Shown: positions 36,601 through 48,300 of the stretch, piece after piece | Layout: each line of letters opens with the position of its first letter | Numbering within the stretch: the first letter of the stretch is position 1 | NCBI GenBank assembly: GCA_963082975.1 | Contig: OY720347.1 | Coordinates: forward strand, 11,328,225-11,392,224 | Reading direction: 5' to 3' | Origin: Labia minor | Lineage: Eukaryota; Arthropoda; Insecta; Dermaptera; Spongiphoridae | Length of the DNA: 64,000 nucleotides | Position numbers and translations under genes: made by a program | Notes under the pieces: model-generated | Database searches by the model: none | The model's input: the letters and a program-made list of their open reading frames with translations, nothing else | What the model was told of the DNA's origin: nothing

Positions 36601-39600
36601 CTTTAGAATTATATATTTGAGGTAAAAAAGAAATTAAATTTTACTTAAATTTATTTCTTGAAAATTGAGATTTTTATTTATTTATTTATTTTTTAATGCT
36701 ATAAATTCACTACAATCAACTAGACCCGTAAACTGAATAGTGCAGTGATTCTCTTTTTTTTTACCGCGGCACACTTTTAATGGTGAGCCAACTTTTTCAA
36801 ACGGGCTGAAAAGTATTTGCCCACCCCTGAACTAATGACAAGTACTAAGGCCGTGTAAATTGTGCTTAATATAATTTATGATAATAATCAGGGGGGTCGG
36901 CAACCTTTTTCAATAGTCGGTCAAATTTCTGAAATAATATAACAGGGGTGGGCATACTTGGTGGTACTTAGCGCCATATTGAAAAATCGAAAATGTTTAA
37001 GAGCCTGATCGCAAAAACATTTTACCTTTTTTTTATATACATATAAAATAAATAAGTACTTTTTCTTAATTTCAACTTTACATTTGTAAAATTTGGCGGC
37101 ACATTTTGAAAATCTCGCGCCACACAATAGTGCCGCGGCACAGTGGTTGAGAATCACTGGAATAGTGAAATAATAAATACGATCAAAATATGTACAACGT
37201 CAAGGATCAAGGATGAAATAATAGAGACCTTTATGCAGGACAAAACAGCCCGATTAATTAATATGATTTTTAAATCATATTGATGATGAATTGATTTTCT
37301 TATTCTTTAATAAATATTAAAATATTAAATAAATATAGAATGTAGTTATTAAATTTAATTTAATATTCATAAAGTATTAACATGCGGATTTAATTTCCTT
37401 TTTCTTTTATCTGAATGAATGATTCTTTTTCATATATTATATAGATTTCTTGCTAATAGTTATACGAGCGTCGTCCACAAAGTAAACGCCGTTTTGAAAT
37501 AAAAAATAAACCAATTGAGATACAAAAATTTTATTAAATACATTTTAAAACTACAGCTTTTCTCTACTTTTCTACATATTCACCAAAAAATTCAAGCATT
37601 TATCATATCTTTTACCAGTTTTTGAAATGCCGTCTGCATAAAAATCTGCCGCCTATCACGACGAGCACAAAACTTGTGATAGCCAAGTTTTTCTGTCACT
37701 ATCTCATGCACAAGACTTCGAAAAATTTCAGGAAAATGATCGGAAAGTACCGGATTGTGAAGCGCCGGTTCTCACGAATTTTCTCGTTCACTTTCTTCAC
37801 CAAGTCATCACTGACGAGAGATGGCCTACCACTCCGGTCTTCATCGTGAACGTTCGTTCTTCCATTTTTAAAAAAACGAACCCAGTGACGGACTACACCT
37901 TTGCTCATAATGTTTGGCCCATACACCGCACACAATTCACGATGAATTTCTGATGCTGTGTAACTTTTCAACCACAGTAATCTTATTACACCACGCACTT
38001 GACGGGATTTTCTATTGCGGCACTCATGTTTTTAGGCTTTAACAAAAGAACGCGCGATCGCTCTCTCTAGCACAGCCAACCGCAGTCCACCTCAATGGGA
38101 CGGGTGTAACACGATCACCAGATGGTGTTGCAGAAGAAAACGGTTGACTCTTCAGGCGCCCAATAGATGACATCGCAAATTGTTTGATAAATAATTTAAA
38201 TTGCATTGTAACAAATCAAATATCAAAGTTAAATTATTTAATATTTGATAAATAAATACAAATTTCACAGCAATATAGAAATTCACAATAAGCACTATTA
38301 AATCAAATATATTCACGTACTCCTCTCAGTATATCTTTTATAGTTTTTCACATGTTTAGAAATTGCATAAAACTGCTATACATAGAATTTCAGCTTGGTT
38401 GAATCACTAAAAGTACCGGAATTAATTTTTTAGCACGTTGACTAACAATCACGCGCCAGCATGTGACCAGATGCCCTCAACAAAGAGCCAAACTCGCGCT
38501 GGTTTAATAAATACTATTTATTAATTTTAATTTATAATTTAATTTAAATATAATATATGTGTTAATTTATCCAATTGGAATTTGCATGATAGCCGAGCGA
38601 GACATCCCACATTTTTTTCATTTTTAGATTAACCAAAATGTATGTAAATCAGTTGTTTGATAAACTTAGATGATTAAAAATGCGTTGGATTAATTATTCT
38701 TAGTTAATCAATGATTTATGGATTTCTTGTGATCTTTTTAAATAGTATATTTATGGAAATAGAAATGATTATTTATTTATTTATAAATTTCCTTCTCACT
38801 AAGAACAATTCGTATGTGTTTCTCTCGTTTCTAATATTGACATTGAAGAAAATTTTTAATCCATACATATTAAATATTAACAAGAACATTATTCGTTTAT
38901 TTTATTTATGTAAATTACATAAAAGTAGGTGGAGTTTTCTGTTAATTTAAAAATTATTTATTTGGATATAAAACTAACATTTTTGAAAAAAGGATATTTG
39001 ATTTCTGTAATGCTAATTTTATATCTCAATAAATAATTTTTAAATTCCAAATATTCATTCAAAAAAAAATTTAAAAATGCCTCCCTCGTCGGTCGGTAAA
39101 AACGCTCACACATGCCCGCCTGCCACCTTTGCCTCCTTTAGCAACGAAAAAAATAGCATTGAGTATATACCTCTGTGTACGGATACTCTGTGAGCACAGC
39201 TAGAAGCGTAGTGAACGGCTGTGCACGCCGATGTGAGAATGGCGGCGCTACCCCACTACTTTTCGCGCCACGCTCAAACGTTTTACGCTGTTACTTTGTG
39301 GACGACCCTCGTAATAACGATTTATTTTTATTTTTTTTTGATAAATTGTAATATCTTTAAAATTAATTTGATGTTATATCATCATTAATAAATTAATTAG
39401 AATATTGATATTTCTATTACCTTTTTTTCCCCTTCTCCAATATTGGGAGATTCTAAGTATTTTCTCTGAAACAAAAAAAAAAGACTTTCTTAAAATAATT
39501 TTAAATTAAACAAAATAATTAGAATATGAGTTTTAAAATATCTAAAAGGATTTATGACAACAGAGAATAAATATAGATATTGAATAAATTGAATTTAATA

Positions 39601-39946
39601 ATATTAATTAAGAGTAAATTACATTTTAAAATCATTTTTTATAATTGAAATTTTTTTTACTCTAAATAAATAAGTATAATATTTTTTTTTCGGGCTGATA
39701 ATGACATAAATATAGTGACAATTGTGTCAAATTAAATGAAAACAAGTTTACCTTAACTATACATTTTGGTCTTGTCGCAGATAAATTTTTAGGTGTTCCT
39801 AAAACACAAAATATATGGAATACATTTAATCACATTTATAATTATATAATTAAGTCAAAATCATTCATTTATACATTAATAACACTGAAATATTTACGTT
39901 TGAGACGTTGCATTGTACATTTTGATAGTTTTTTATTATTTTGCAT
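30623..39946 (-). CDS. Unrecognised coiled-coil protein, ten exons, candidate ciliary gene
   Basis: Minus-strand exons in order, all in phase: 39946-39898, 39798-39752, 39465-39421, 36383-36194, 35103-34907, 34671-34407, 34197-34133, 32830-32730, 31998-31734, 30832-30623 (477 residues). The N-terminus (MQNNKKLSKCTMQR) is basic. The middle and C-terminal thirds are heptad-rich: LEEKLSNTKNKILVMEKQ, RKEIEDLTNKLQEKE, and a last exon ending NQLDKQPSRER before the stop. Between them is a short non-coil block, CPPLLNIRN. No enzymatic domain was seen. An RFX-type X-box at 40391-40404, 445 bp upstream of the ATG, suggests a ciliary, centriolar or sperm-flagellar role. Similarity to ODF2/TSGA10-like proteins is only an impression. 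The exon-5 donor (GATAAA/GTATTA) and exon-7 acceptor (TTTTAG/TTGAGG) were chosen by phase. Introns contain mariner, MITE and LINE debris. Confidence 0.78.
30985..31580 (-). mobile_element. Internally deleted mariner (family M3), copy 1
   Basis: Inverted ends ACAAGGTTTGTTCAAAAG and ACGAGGTCTGCTCAAAAG border it. The minus strand encodes mariner C-terminal blocks: HHHNAPAHTSLLVRDFL (third-acidic-residue region altered) and PQPPYSPYLAPCGFF. The first third of transposase is missing and the tail is frameshifted. It sits in an intron of the coiled-coil gene. Confidence 0.8.
32347..32662 (+). mobile_element. Non-LTR retrotransposon C-terminal end, second copy
   Basis: The frame reads LHDLYESPDIVRIIKSRR, LRWAGHVARMGEERMAK and [19 protein letters not shown] stop after NRDT precedes a remnant ending at CACAGAGATAGATAG. 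It is the same family as 4701-5386 and better preserved. Only the last ~80 codons of the polyprotein are present. Confidence 0.8.
32881..33338 (+). mobile_element. Non-LTR retrotransposon C-terminus with (AAT)n tail
   Basis: The plus-strand frame from 32887 contains LYWNRPVLTDKTIDFNRPDI then LLINRASKTAQIIDIAVPP, a C-terminal block common in arthropod LINE polyproteins. It runs to a stop after FLIE at about 33197. It is followed by an untranslated tail ending in AATAATAATAAT near 33325. The 33339-33500 segment that follows has higher GC and may be another element end; I cannot classify it. Confidence 0.65.
35211..35958 (+). mobile_element. Internally deleted mariner (family M3), copy 2
   Basis: Ends ACGAGGTCTGTTCAAAAG and the inverse of CTTTTGAACAAACCTTGT. 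The plus-strand frame 35586-35906 holds HHDNPPADTSLLVRDF and PQPPYSPELAPCDFFLFP, and ends FEDEKIDIDE plus stop. The N-terminal half is present only as frameshifted fragments (SEPTLSQNNVYKWYQI). The C-terminal helix is shortened relative to 51696-51950. Confidence 0.82.
36743..37159. mobile_element. hAT-type MITE with exact 8-bp target duplication
   Basis: It starts CAGTGATTCTC and ends GAGAATCACTG. GAATAGTG flanks both sides (36735-36742 and 37160-37167). CCGCGGCACA blocks lie inside both ends. Internal CAGGGGGGTCGGCAACC and CAGGGGTGGGCATAC strings look like ends of other MITEs, so the interior may itself be nested. It lies in an intron of the coiled-coil gene. Confidence 0.85.
37465..39311 (-). 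mobile_element. Mariner (family M4), interrupted by another repeat
   Basis: Ends CGAGCGTCGTCCACAAAGTA and the inverse of TACTTTGTGGACGACCCTCG, with TA on both sides. The minus strand encodes the mariner DNA-binding half: YTASEIHRELCAVYGPNIM, then VRHWVRFFKNGRTNVHDE and RSGRPSLVSDDLV. It then jumps by deletion to a tail ending KLVKDMINA plus stop near 37606. The region about 38165-39065 is extra and contains family-X copy 4. It lies within a coiled-coil gene intron. Confidence 0.78.
38335..38612 (-). repeat. Dispersed repeat family X, copy 4 (partial)
   Basis: It shares TAGTTTTTCACATG, AAAACTGCTATACATAGAAT and AACAAAGAGCCAAACTCGCG with the other copies. It ends TTGCATGATAGCCGAGCGAG. The half carrying the CA repeat is missing. 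Confidence 0.6.
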
Positions 39947-40390
39947 TTTAAATTAATATTTAAAATATCAAAATTAAGAATTTGGAAATATCGAATTAAC
40001 CCAAGCAAGACATTTTTTTAAATTTATAAACAAAATATTTGTTTGTTTTTATTTTAACAATAAATGTTTAACTTTATATATATATATAATACTTATATTA
40101 ATAATTATATATTTTCTTAAAAGAAATAGTTGATTATATCTGATAAATATCAACTCTCGATCTCAATCAATCATAATTATTAAGTATGTTTTTTTATAAC
40201 ATTAAAAAGAAGAAGACAAATATTAAATTGAATGAAATTGCCCATATTAATAAAATTATTGAATAGAAATAGTGAATTAATGAATTAATTAACAGTTGCT
40301 TCTATAACTGGAAAACTATGCCTTTTGGCGTGGGAAAGGCTTAGGGGGACGAAAGTAGTCACTTACACAGCCCTTTTCTTTTTCCCATGC

Positions 40391-40404
40391 GTTACCATGG
40401 CAAC
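40391..40404 (-). promoter_or_regulatory. X-box (RFX/DAF-19 type) palindrome
   Basis: On the minus strand it reads GTTGCCATGGTAAC, fitting the RFX consensus GTTNCCATGGNAAC at every defined base. It lies 445 bp upstream of the coiled-coil gene ATG on the same strand, in a local GC-richer patch (about 40290-40430). X-boxes of this kind drive ciliary genes in animals. Confidence 0.6.
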
Positions 40405-41259
40405 CGATAACAACGAATTTCAAATTTGAATCTACATTTTATATTTATACAATATATTTTTTGAAAAATTACTTTTAGATTATGGGAGAAATTTAAGATA
40501 AATTTCTATCATCTGTAATATGTTTGTATTTCTCAAATTTATACAAATGTTTATTTTTATATTTTTTCATGGGGATGATGATATCTATCTTATTCTATCT
40601 TCTATAATAATTACTATTATTATAATATATATTATGCTGATTGGTATACGAAAAATATTGTGTTCAAAAAACTATTTAATTAATTGCTGCAAACCACGAT
40701 AAATTATGTTTAAAACTGAAATTGCAAACACCGTTTGCAATGGGCTCGACTATTGATTAATATTTCCTTAAACAAAGTAAGCAATATCATATTTAAATTT
40801 ATCTTTTGAAAAATAGTTCAATTTGCAAATTTGAGTGAAAACGAAAATCCAAATGAAACAAAAAATATACTGATTGAATTAAAATGAATTAAAACCTTTC
40901 GCATACAAACTTTCAACAAATTACTATTTATTAAATCGAAGGGGGGGGGGTACAGGGGCCTCCGGCGCTCTGGGAAACTAGTTATTTATATATTAATTTT
41001 AATAATATTTGAGTTTCTGTATAAAACAAAAACATATTTCTAAATAATTTTAGGGGAAAATTGCAATTTTCTTATAATTCTACTTAATTCATTTTAGTGA
41101 ATCGATGATCTAACAATAGGGGGAAGAAGAAGATTATAGTGAATTATAAATACAAAAAAATATTTTAACATATTAAATAATAAACAAAATAAAAATACAA
41201 GTAAAAAATAAATTTAAATATTTTATTAATTTTTTTTTTACCAAATGTTTATATAATTA

Positions 41260-44086
41260 TTATTTTTTATAAGCATAATAAACTCGTCCTGATCTTGTGC
41301 GACGTTGTATTAAACTTTGAGGATCATTTGAATAATTACGTACCTAAAAAATAATAATAATAAATTCTGGGCTAACTTTATAATCACATTGAAAAAAGTT
41401 TTGAAGAAAATTAAATTTTTATGTACATAAATTGTTTGTTTTTTTTTTTAAGTTTAAAAATTGAAATGTTAGAATAGTGGTTCTCAACCTTTTTGGACCA
41501 AACACCCACTTCGTAAGGTCGGCTTCATAATTCGCCCCCTATACATTTTAACAGATAAAAATTCAAAATCATCTTACCTTTTTTTTTTAGAACCATTTGA
41601 AAAAAGCGGAAATGTTTAAAAAGACTGATCGCAAAATCATCTCACCTTTGTTTTTTAGAACCATGTTGAAAAAAATTGAAAAAAGCGGCAACCGCCTGTT
41701 CGCAAAATCATCTTACCTTTTTTTAGAGTTGAAAATGATTTCGCCCCCCAAAATCGTTTAGTCAAAAAATCGCCCCCTTGAACATGGGGGGCGATATCGT
41801 CCAGGTTGAGAATCACTAGTTTAGAATATGAAAAATATAATAATAATAAAGAGCAGTAAGGCAAGTAAAAGTTTACCTAGTGCCGAGTAAGTGTAATAAT
41901 AATAATAATGATAATAATAATTACATGATTTGTTCTATAATTGACCTCATTGTCTGACATGCATTCGTCCTCTTCTTCTGATCTCCCTAATTGAATTGAA
42001 CTTTTATTTATTTTCCGCATATGCGTTGTCGAATTAATATAATCTGCTTGATTTTTTCTTGGTTTTCTAAAACAAAAAAAAACTTATTTTTTTTATTTAA
42101 TTATAATATATAGTAGTTGACTTATTGATTAAATGTAATTGATATATATTGATATAATAATAATTATAAATAAAAAAATAAATAATAATTATTATACCTA
42201 ATATTGGGGTTGGATTTGATAGAAAGAAATTCCCGAAAATATTGTGAAGATTTTTTTTTCGATTTAAATTTTTTATTCCAGTATATTCCTGCTATTACAA
42301 TTATCGAAAAAAGACCAAAATACAATAGTATATTGATTATGCTTGCGAGAGAATATTGAAACTCTTCCCTTTGGATACATTGGTTAATTGAACGACCAAA
42401 CCATCCTCCGCTCTAGAAGTGAAATGGAAAATTTTCAATTATTCTTTCTCTCTTCTACTTTTTAAAATCTTGTTTACGATTCATTATATATACTATATAG
42501 GATATGCATATACGAGGTCTGTCTAAAAAGTTCGGTAAATGGTATGATAAAAACATAAAAAGAGAATGTTAATTGTAAATACCTTTTTTAACCTCCAAAA
42601 TACTCTCCACATGACATAATACATTTCTGACTACGTTCGTATAACGCTTGAAAACTGTTGAAGAAGTCTTGATGTGGAATTGTTCTCAGAGTAGCCGTCA
42701 CAACGTTCAGGCCGGCAATCCACAAGCAGGACACCAGAAAAAACTGAACTTGTAAGAGAGATGGTAACAAAAGATCGGCGATTGACTCTGCGACTAATAA
42801 CCGAAGAATTGGGTATTAGCAAAGACACAGTAAGTAGTGTTTTCTGGTGTCCTGCTTGTGGATTGCCGGCCTGAACGTTGTGAAGGTATTTACATTTAAC
42901 ATTCATTCTCTTTTTAATGTTTTTATCATACCATTCACCGAACTTTTTAAACACACCTCGAATATATATTTATTAAAAAAAAGATAATTAACAAAAATAC
43001 TATTAATATAAATTTATAAATTATTTAGGTATAATAAATTATTTCATAATTGTTCAGAATAGTTATCATGTCAGTGATTTGAATAAAACTTTACCAGTGG
43101 GTTCCTTTTTTAATTCCAAATAAACTTTTCTTATACAATTTTTGTGGGTCGCTTTTAGTTTACGAGGTAAATAAAATTTTTTTATGTTTGTGACAGATTA
43201 GCTGGTTATCAACTCGAAATGTACCATTAAGTAATGTTTTATTGACTAATTCACTAATTATTAACTTATTCGTAATTTTCGTTTTTTTGCGGTTCGATTT
43301 CTTTATTCAATCCGAACATAATAATAATAATAATAAAGAGCAAATATTCAACCCCCCCAAAAAAATAGTGGAGCCCCTGCTGGTCAAATTAATAAAATAT
43401 TGTAGCTAAATAGAATATCAATGAATTTATATGCAAATTTTAATATTTTTTATCCCGTAAACTAGAAGAGACCGAGAAATATTGCATAAGAAAAGCTTAT
43501 TTATAATTAAAAAAGGAACACACTGGTAAAGTTTTATCCAAATCAATGACATGAAAACCGTTCTGAATAATTACCTATTATTTTGAAAAAACTATAGGCT
43601 GGATCTTAGGAAATAGTAAATAAAGAAAGAGAGAGAGAGAGAGAGAGAAAAGATGAGAAGGAAGATATTTTTTAAAATTTTAATAAAAAAAAATATTAAT
43701 AATTTTATAATGAATTTTCTAGATATTAGTAGAATGGAACATAATATAATAAGTTTTTTGAAAATTTTTTCAAGGAACAAAAAAATTAATTATAATATAA
43801 ATATTTAAATATTATTTTATTTTTGTACTAATTAAATGTTTTAAAAATTAAATGTTTTAAAAGTTGTTAAAAACCATCCATTGAATTATTTTCTGAAAAG
43901 ATATACGTTTTTTTAACATTTTTTTTATTATAGAAAAAATTGAACATATTTTATAACAAATATCATTTATATATGCTATGTTTGAACATACATAATTTTA
44001 TTACATATTTTTCCTCCAATAATTCATTACATAAATAAATAAAATGAAATGAGAAATGTTCTTACCGTATAATCACAGGATAGCAT
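41260..44086 (-). CDS. Small single-pass membrane protein, unrecognised
   Basis: Minus-strand exons in phase: 44086-44066, 42412-42198, 42066-41925, 41343-41260 (about 153 residues). The start MLSCDYT is supported by an in-frame stop 24 bases upstream (TAA, with GAGGAG just before the ATG) and a strong GTAAGA donor. The short outer part has two cysteines (about residues 4 and 19). A hydrophobic segment follows (about residues 31-49: INILLYFGLFSIIVIAGIY). A Lys-rich stop-transfer follows (KKFKSKKKS), then an acidic SEEEDE stretch and a basic C-terminus (QRRTRSGRVYYAYKK). It resembles a small integral membrane protein with the N-terminus outside. I do not recognise the family. The first exon is the least certain. 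Confidence 0.55.
41475..41818. mobile_element. hAT-like MITE, imperfect duplication
   Basis: It begins TAGTGGTTCTCAACCTTTTT and ends GGTTGAGAATCACTA. The flanks TGTTAGAA and GTTTAGAA match at 6 of 8 bases. ATCTTACCTTTTTT-type segments are repeated three times inside. It lies in the last intron of the small membrane protein gene. Confidence 0.7.
42513..42960. mobile_element. Foldback mariner derivative (family M5)
   Basis: The outer ends (CGAGGTCTGTCTAAAAAGTT and the inverse of AACTTTTTAAACACACCTCG) continue as ~85-bp inverted arms. Inside, a perfect 43-bp inverted repeat occurs at 42699-42741 and 42840-42882. The minus strand encodes a transposase C-terminus ending CIMSCGEYFGG plus stop. The centre (about 42740-42835) encodes, on the plus strand, a helix-turn-helix piece, RRLTLRLITEELGISKD. 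It is a rearranged, non-functional copy. Confidence 0.75.
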
Positions 44087-44404
44087 CTCCTCGGTAAATT
44101 TGAGGATTTAACCCTTTTTTTCGAATAAATTATAAAAAAAAAAATAATAAACTGAAATATTTTTATAACAAAATGGTTGTTATGGACACATTTATTTTAT
44201 TTTATTTTAATTAAACATAAAAATGTCAAATTATATTATAATTACTAAAAGACATTTATATTTTTCTTTAAATGATTTAAAAAAGAACTCAAGCTTTATT
44301 TAGGACAACAACAACAAATTGCGACTGTCATTCAATTTCACTTAAATTCATAACTTCATTGATATTATTAATTTAGTATTTACAATTAAAAACTAAAAAA
44401 ATGA

Positions 44405-44917
44405 GCTGTGGCCAGGCACAAAACCGGACCGACTATTTGAAATAAATTGATTTCCAAAAAACATTATTAACATATATATATATATATATATATTAATATA
44501 AAAAAAAATATTTTTAAAACTTGAATTAAGATGACTAAATTATATTATCTTGGTTTTTATTTTTAGTTTAATTACTTAATTATTAATTACTATTATATTT
44601 TAAGTGAAAAATTTCCGACAATTAATATATAAAATTAATACTTGGTAAACTACCACTTTCGGTTTCCAGATATACACCAAAGTTGATGAATTCATGCTAC
44701 TGATGCATTAAGTAAATATATAAAATTTTATCAAAATCCGTTGAGCCGTTCAAGCTGTACACGCCTATATGAACACACAATGGACAGACGGACAGACATC
44801 ATGCTAAAAATACTTTTTCTGATAACAAAATGCATGATTCGTGGAGATATGTAAAAATCTCCACATGCGAAATTTGATCTGAACACAATCCTTCCCTTCT
44901 TATCGCTGGTCGGTAAA
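44405..44917 (-). repeat. Dispersed repeat family Y, copy 2
   Basis: It starts GCTGTGGCCAGGCACAAAAC and ends TTATCGCTGGTCGGTAAA. Internal blocks include CTGATGCATTAAGTAAATAT, GACGGACAGACATCATGCTA and TGCATGATTCGTGGAGATAT. It is upstream of the small membrane protein gene and non-coding. Confidence 0.7.
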
Positions 44918-45301
44918 AAAAACAAAACTGGACACTTGTTATTTTTAATTCATATAAAAATAATGAAGATGATAAAATAAAAGAAAAAAAAGAATGTCTT
45001 TTTATTAAATATGATTTATATAAATATATTGTTTTTAATATTTATTCTAAAAAGATTTTAATTACTTAATGAATGATTCGATATTATCATTTTTCACACA
45101 ATTTATTATTATATTTTATAATATATTTTTGTATGAAACATGAATATTATACAATTACTTTTACAAGTATGTAAGATGTAAGTATACTTTTGAAATTAAT
45201 AAGTAATATAACATGAATGAACAAAATTATATAAAAACAAATAAACGATTATATTATAATAATAACAATAAATTAATTAAAATAAAGTAAATCAATAACA
45301 A

Positions 45302-48300
45302 TTAAAAACAATTATACAATTTTTCCACAATGTTATTTTCAATTAATTCATTAATTATATCTTTTAAACGGCTATCAATTTCAGAGTTACCTAAACTTTT
45401 TAACATTTGGATTATATTCTTCTCAGTTGTTGATATTTCTTGCATTGTCCTTTTACTTGGATGAATACTATCCCACATAGATGATGTGAAATATCTTAAT
45501 ATCCGGTATGCCAATGGAATGCATTTTCTAAATTCACTCCTTAGACTGTTAAAATCGAAACCACGATGATATAATTCACCTGAAAGATTTTTTTTTTAAA
45601 ATCAATATATAAATAAAGTAATAATATTCTATATAGCAGTGTTTCCTAATCTTTTTTTACCGCGACACGGTTCGAGGTCTTAAAATTTGTCGCGACCCAC
45701 TTCATTAAAATAAAAACATTTATTTAGAACACAATTTTTTCAATAAAAATCAAGTTATTTATTTCATACACAAAATTTGCAAAAGAATTATATAAGCAAA
45801 AAAAATAAAATGTAATTAAAAAATTAATAATTTTCAAATTGTTTATTTTATACAAAAAATTACAAAATAATTATACAAGAAAAATAGAAGTAATTTTGTG
45901 TTTCTTATGATGTTGAAATTAATAAGAGAAAAATATTTTTTGTGTTTCTAATGATGTAAAAAAGTAATAAGAATTTCTAAAAAATTTTCCCAGGCGTGAA
46001 AATTTTTCTGCGACCCAGTAACTGGGTCGCGACCCACACTTTGAAGAACACAGCTATATAATATTCTCAAAAAAAAAAAGATTTGTTCAAAGTAAAATTT
46101 ATTTATTTATTCAAAATATAAAATTGCAAATAAGATTTTAAATTATTAATAATTTTTTTATTTTTAAAAATGATTTTAGAATGATATGATATTATTTAAC
46201 GGTACTTTAAAAAAATTATTCCTTTTGAACTATGAATATTTAAAATTAAGATTATTATTTAAAATAAATAAACGACAAAATATGTATATAAAATAATTTC
46301 AAATAATTTAAAAAAATATAAATTAAAAAAAAAAGTCATAAAACATACAGCCCTTAAACGTAAGTATTAATGCACTGAAAGACAGAAAAGTATGGCCTGT
46401 GGATATAACATAATATATATTCCGTAATTTGATTACAAAATATTGTTAAAATAAATATTTTTAATTTTATTTTATTTATAATATTTTGTATTTAATGAAG
46501 CGCTGTGCGGCGATGCTCGGCGACATAAATTCTTATTTTAAATTAAGTAAAAACTAACAAAGATTATTTTTTCCGATGCTGAAGTCTATACAGATCGATT
46601 TTTCTTTATAAAAATTATCTATGGTATGAATTTCAAAAAATCCTTTTAGCGGTTTAATATTTCAAAAATACAACTATATATCTATACAATTTTTGCTAGT
46701 ATAATAAGATAAGATAAGATAAGATACCGAGAAAATTTAGGAATTTTCTCTTATTATTTCAACTTCATAGATATGAATATCCCCGTATGAAAACAAAAAC
46801 AACCTGCTAACATATATTTTAAAATTTATTTATTTATTGATATTATAAATACCTTTCGGTTGATTTATTAGTTGACTTAAAAAACAAATAAATTCTTCAT
46901 GATATCCATGCAATAAAGTATTCAAATATCGATTGCGGAACTCTTTACAAGATGACAAATAAATTAAAATAACAAGATCATAACCAACAGTTGCACAACA
47001 AAATTGTTGAAAATCTAACAATTTTGTATCTTTTCCATTAAACATGATATTGTTAATTATAGGATTACCGTGCACTAAAGTGTACCATGGTGATTTCTCT
47101 TTCATGCATCGCGGAAAATCCATTATAATACTATTCAAATTATCTTCAAATGATTTTGGGATTTGGATTCCATCTGAAAATAAATTTATATTAATGTTTT
47201 ATTTATTTTTCTAATAATAATTTATAAATTAAATAATGATTATAAAAGTTAAACAGTTAAATTGTAAATAGCGCCCGTTCTAGCATTTACGAAATCTATA
47301 CAGATCAATTTTTCTTTATAAATATTATCTATAGTGTGAATTTTAAAAGAATTCTTAGAGTGGTTTAATATATCAAAAATACAAATATATATATATATTA
47401 AATAATGATTATAAAAGTTAAACAGCTAAATTATAAATAGCGCCCGCTCTAGCATTTACGGCGCCCCGGGCAAATGAATAAATTGGCGCCCCTATATTCC
47501 TAAAATTGATTACATCCATAAACAAAGTACCGCCCTTCAGATTATCCGCCCCTGAAAACTGCCCGTTTGTAAATGCAAAGAGACTAAGTAATTAAAAAAA
47601 TTTTATATTACATTATAATAAAATAATTACCTTTTTCAAGTGCTTCAATGCCCCGATCTTTGAATTCATAAATGAATGTATCCATATAGAAATTGACAAA
47701 ATTTAAATTGGCATTATATCGCAAAGCAACATTTTTAAATTGATCTGGATTTTTTATTTTGAATGCAATTCCGCTTGCATGCAATTTTGCGAGAGATTTT
47801 AATCCACTCTGAAATGCCTGAAGATCCAAATTTAATGGATTGTTATGGAAATAGTAACCCTTTTTAGAGATATCTTCTAATATTAAAAACTCTTTGGGAA
47901 TTTCTTCACATGAATAGTAATATCGTGGAAATAGATTTAAAAATTCAGGCATCTCTATTGTTTGAGCAATCGATGGAATTAATTGTGAGTAGAAATATGA
48001 TTCTTTTAAAAATTTTAAAAAAATATTATATCTAAAAATAATATAATAAATAATGTTATAAAATTAATATTATTGAAATGAGATTTGAAGGAATTTATAT
48101 ATATATTATATCTATATATTTTTATTTAATGCCTTTATTTTAAAAATCTGGAGTGTCTCCACTCGACTATCTCGCAAATTTGAATTGGATTAATTAACAT
48201 AAAAATTATATTTAAATTAAATTATAAATTAAAATTAATAAATAATATTTATTAAACCAGTGCGTGTTTGGCACTTTGTTGATCACACCACGTCACGTGC

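Noticed and set aside
38711..38950. 79-codon plus-strand hydrophobic frame
   Set aside because: AT-rich chance frame within the repeat that interrupts mariner M4; no support.
43592..43780. 62-codon hydrophobic minus-strand frame
   Set aside because: It comes from a (GA)n run and poly-A/T sequence; low complexity.
44731..44925. 64-codon minus-strand frame
   Set aside because: It lies wholly in family Y repeat sequence; not conserved as a frame in other copies.
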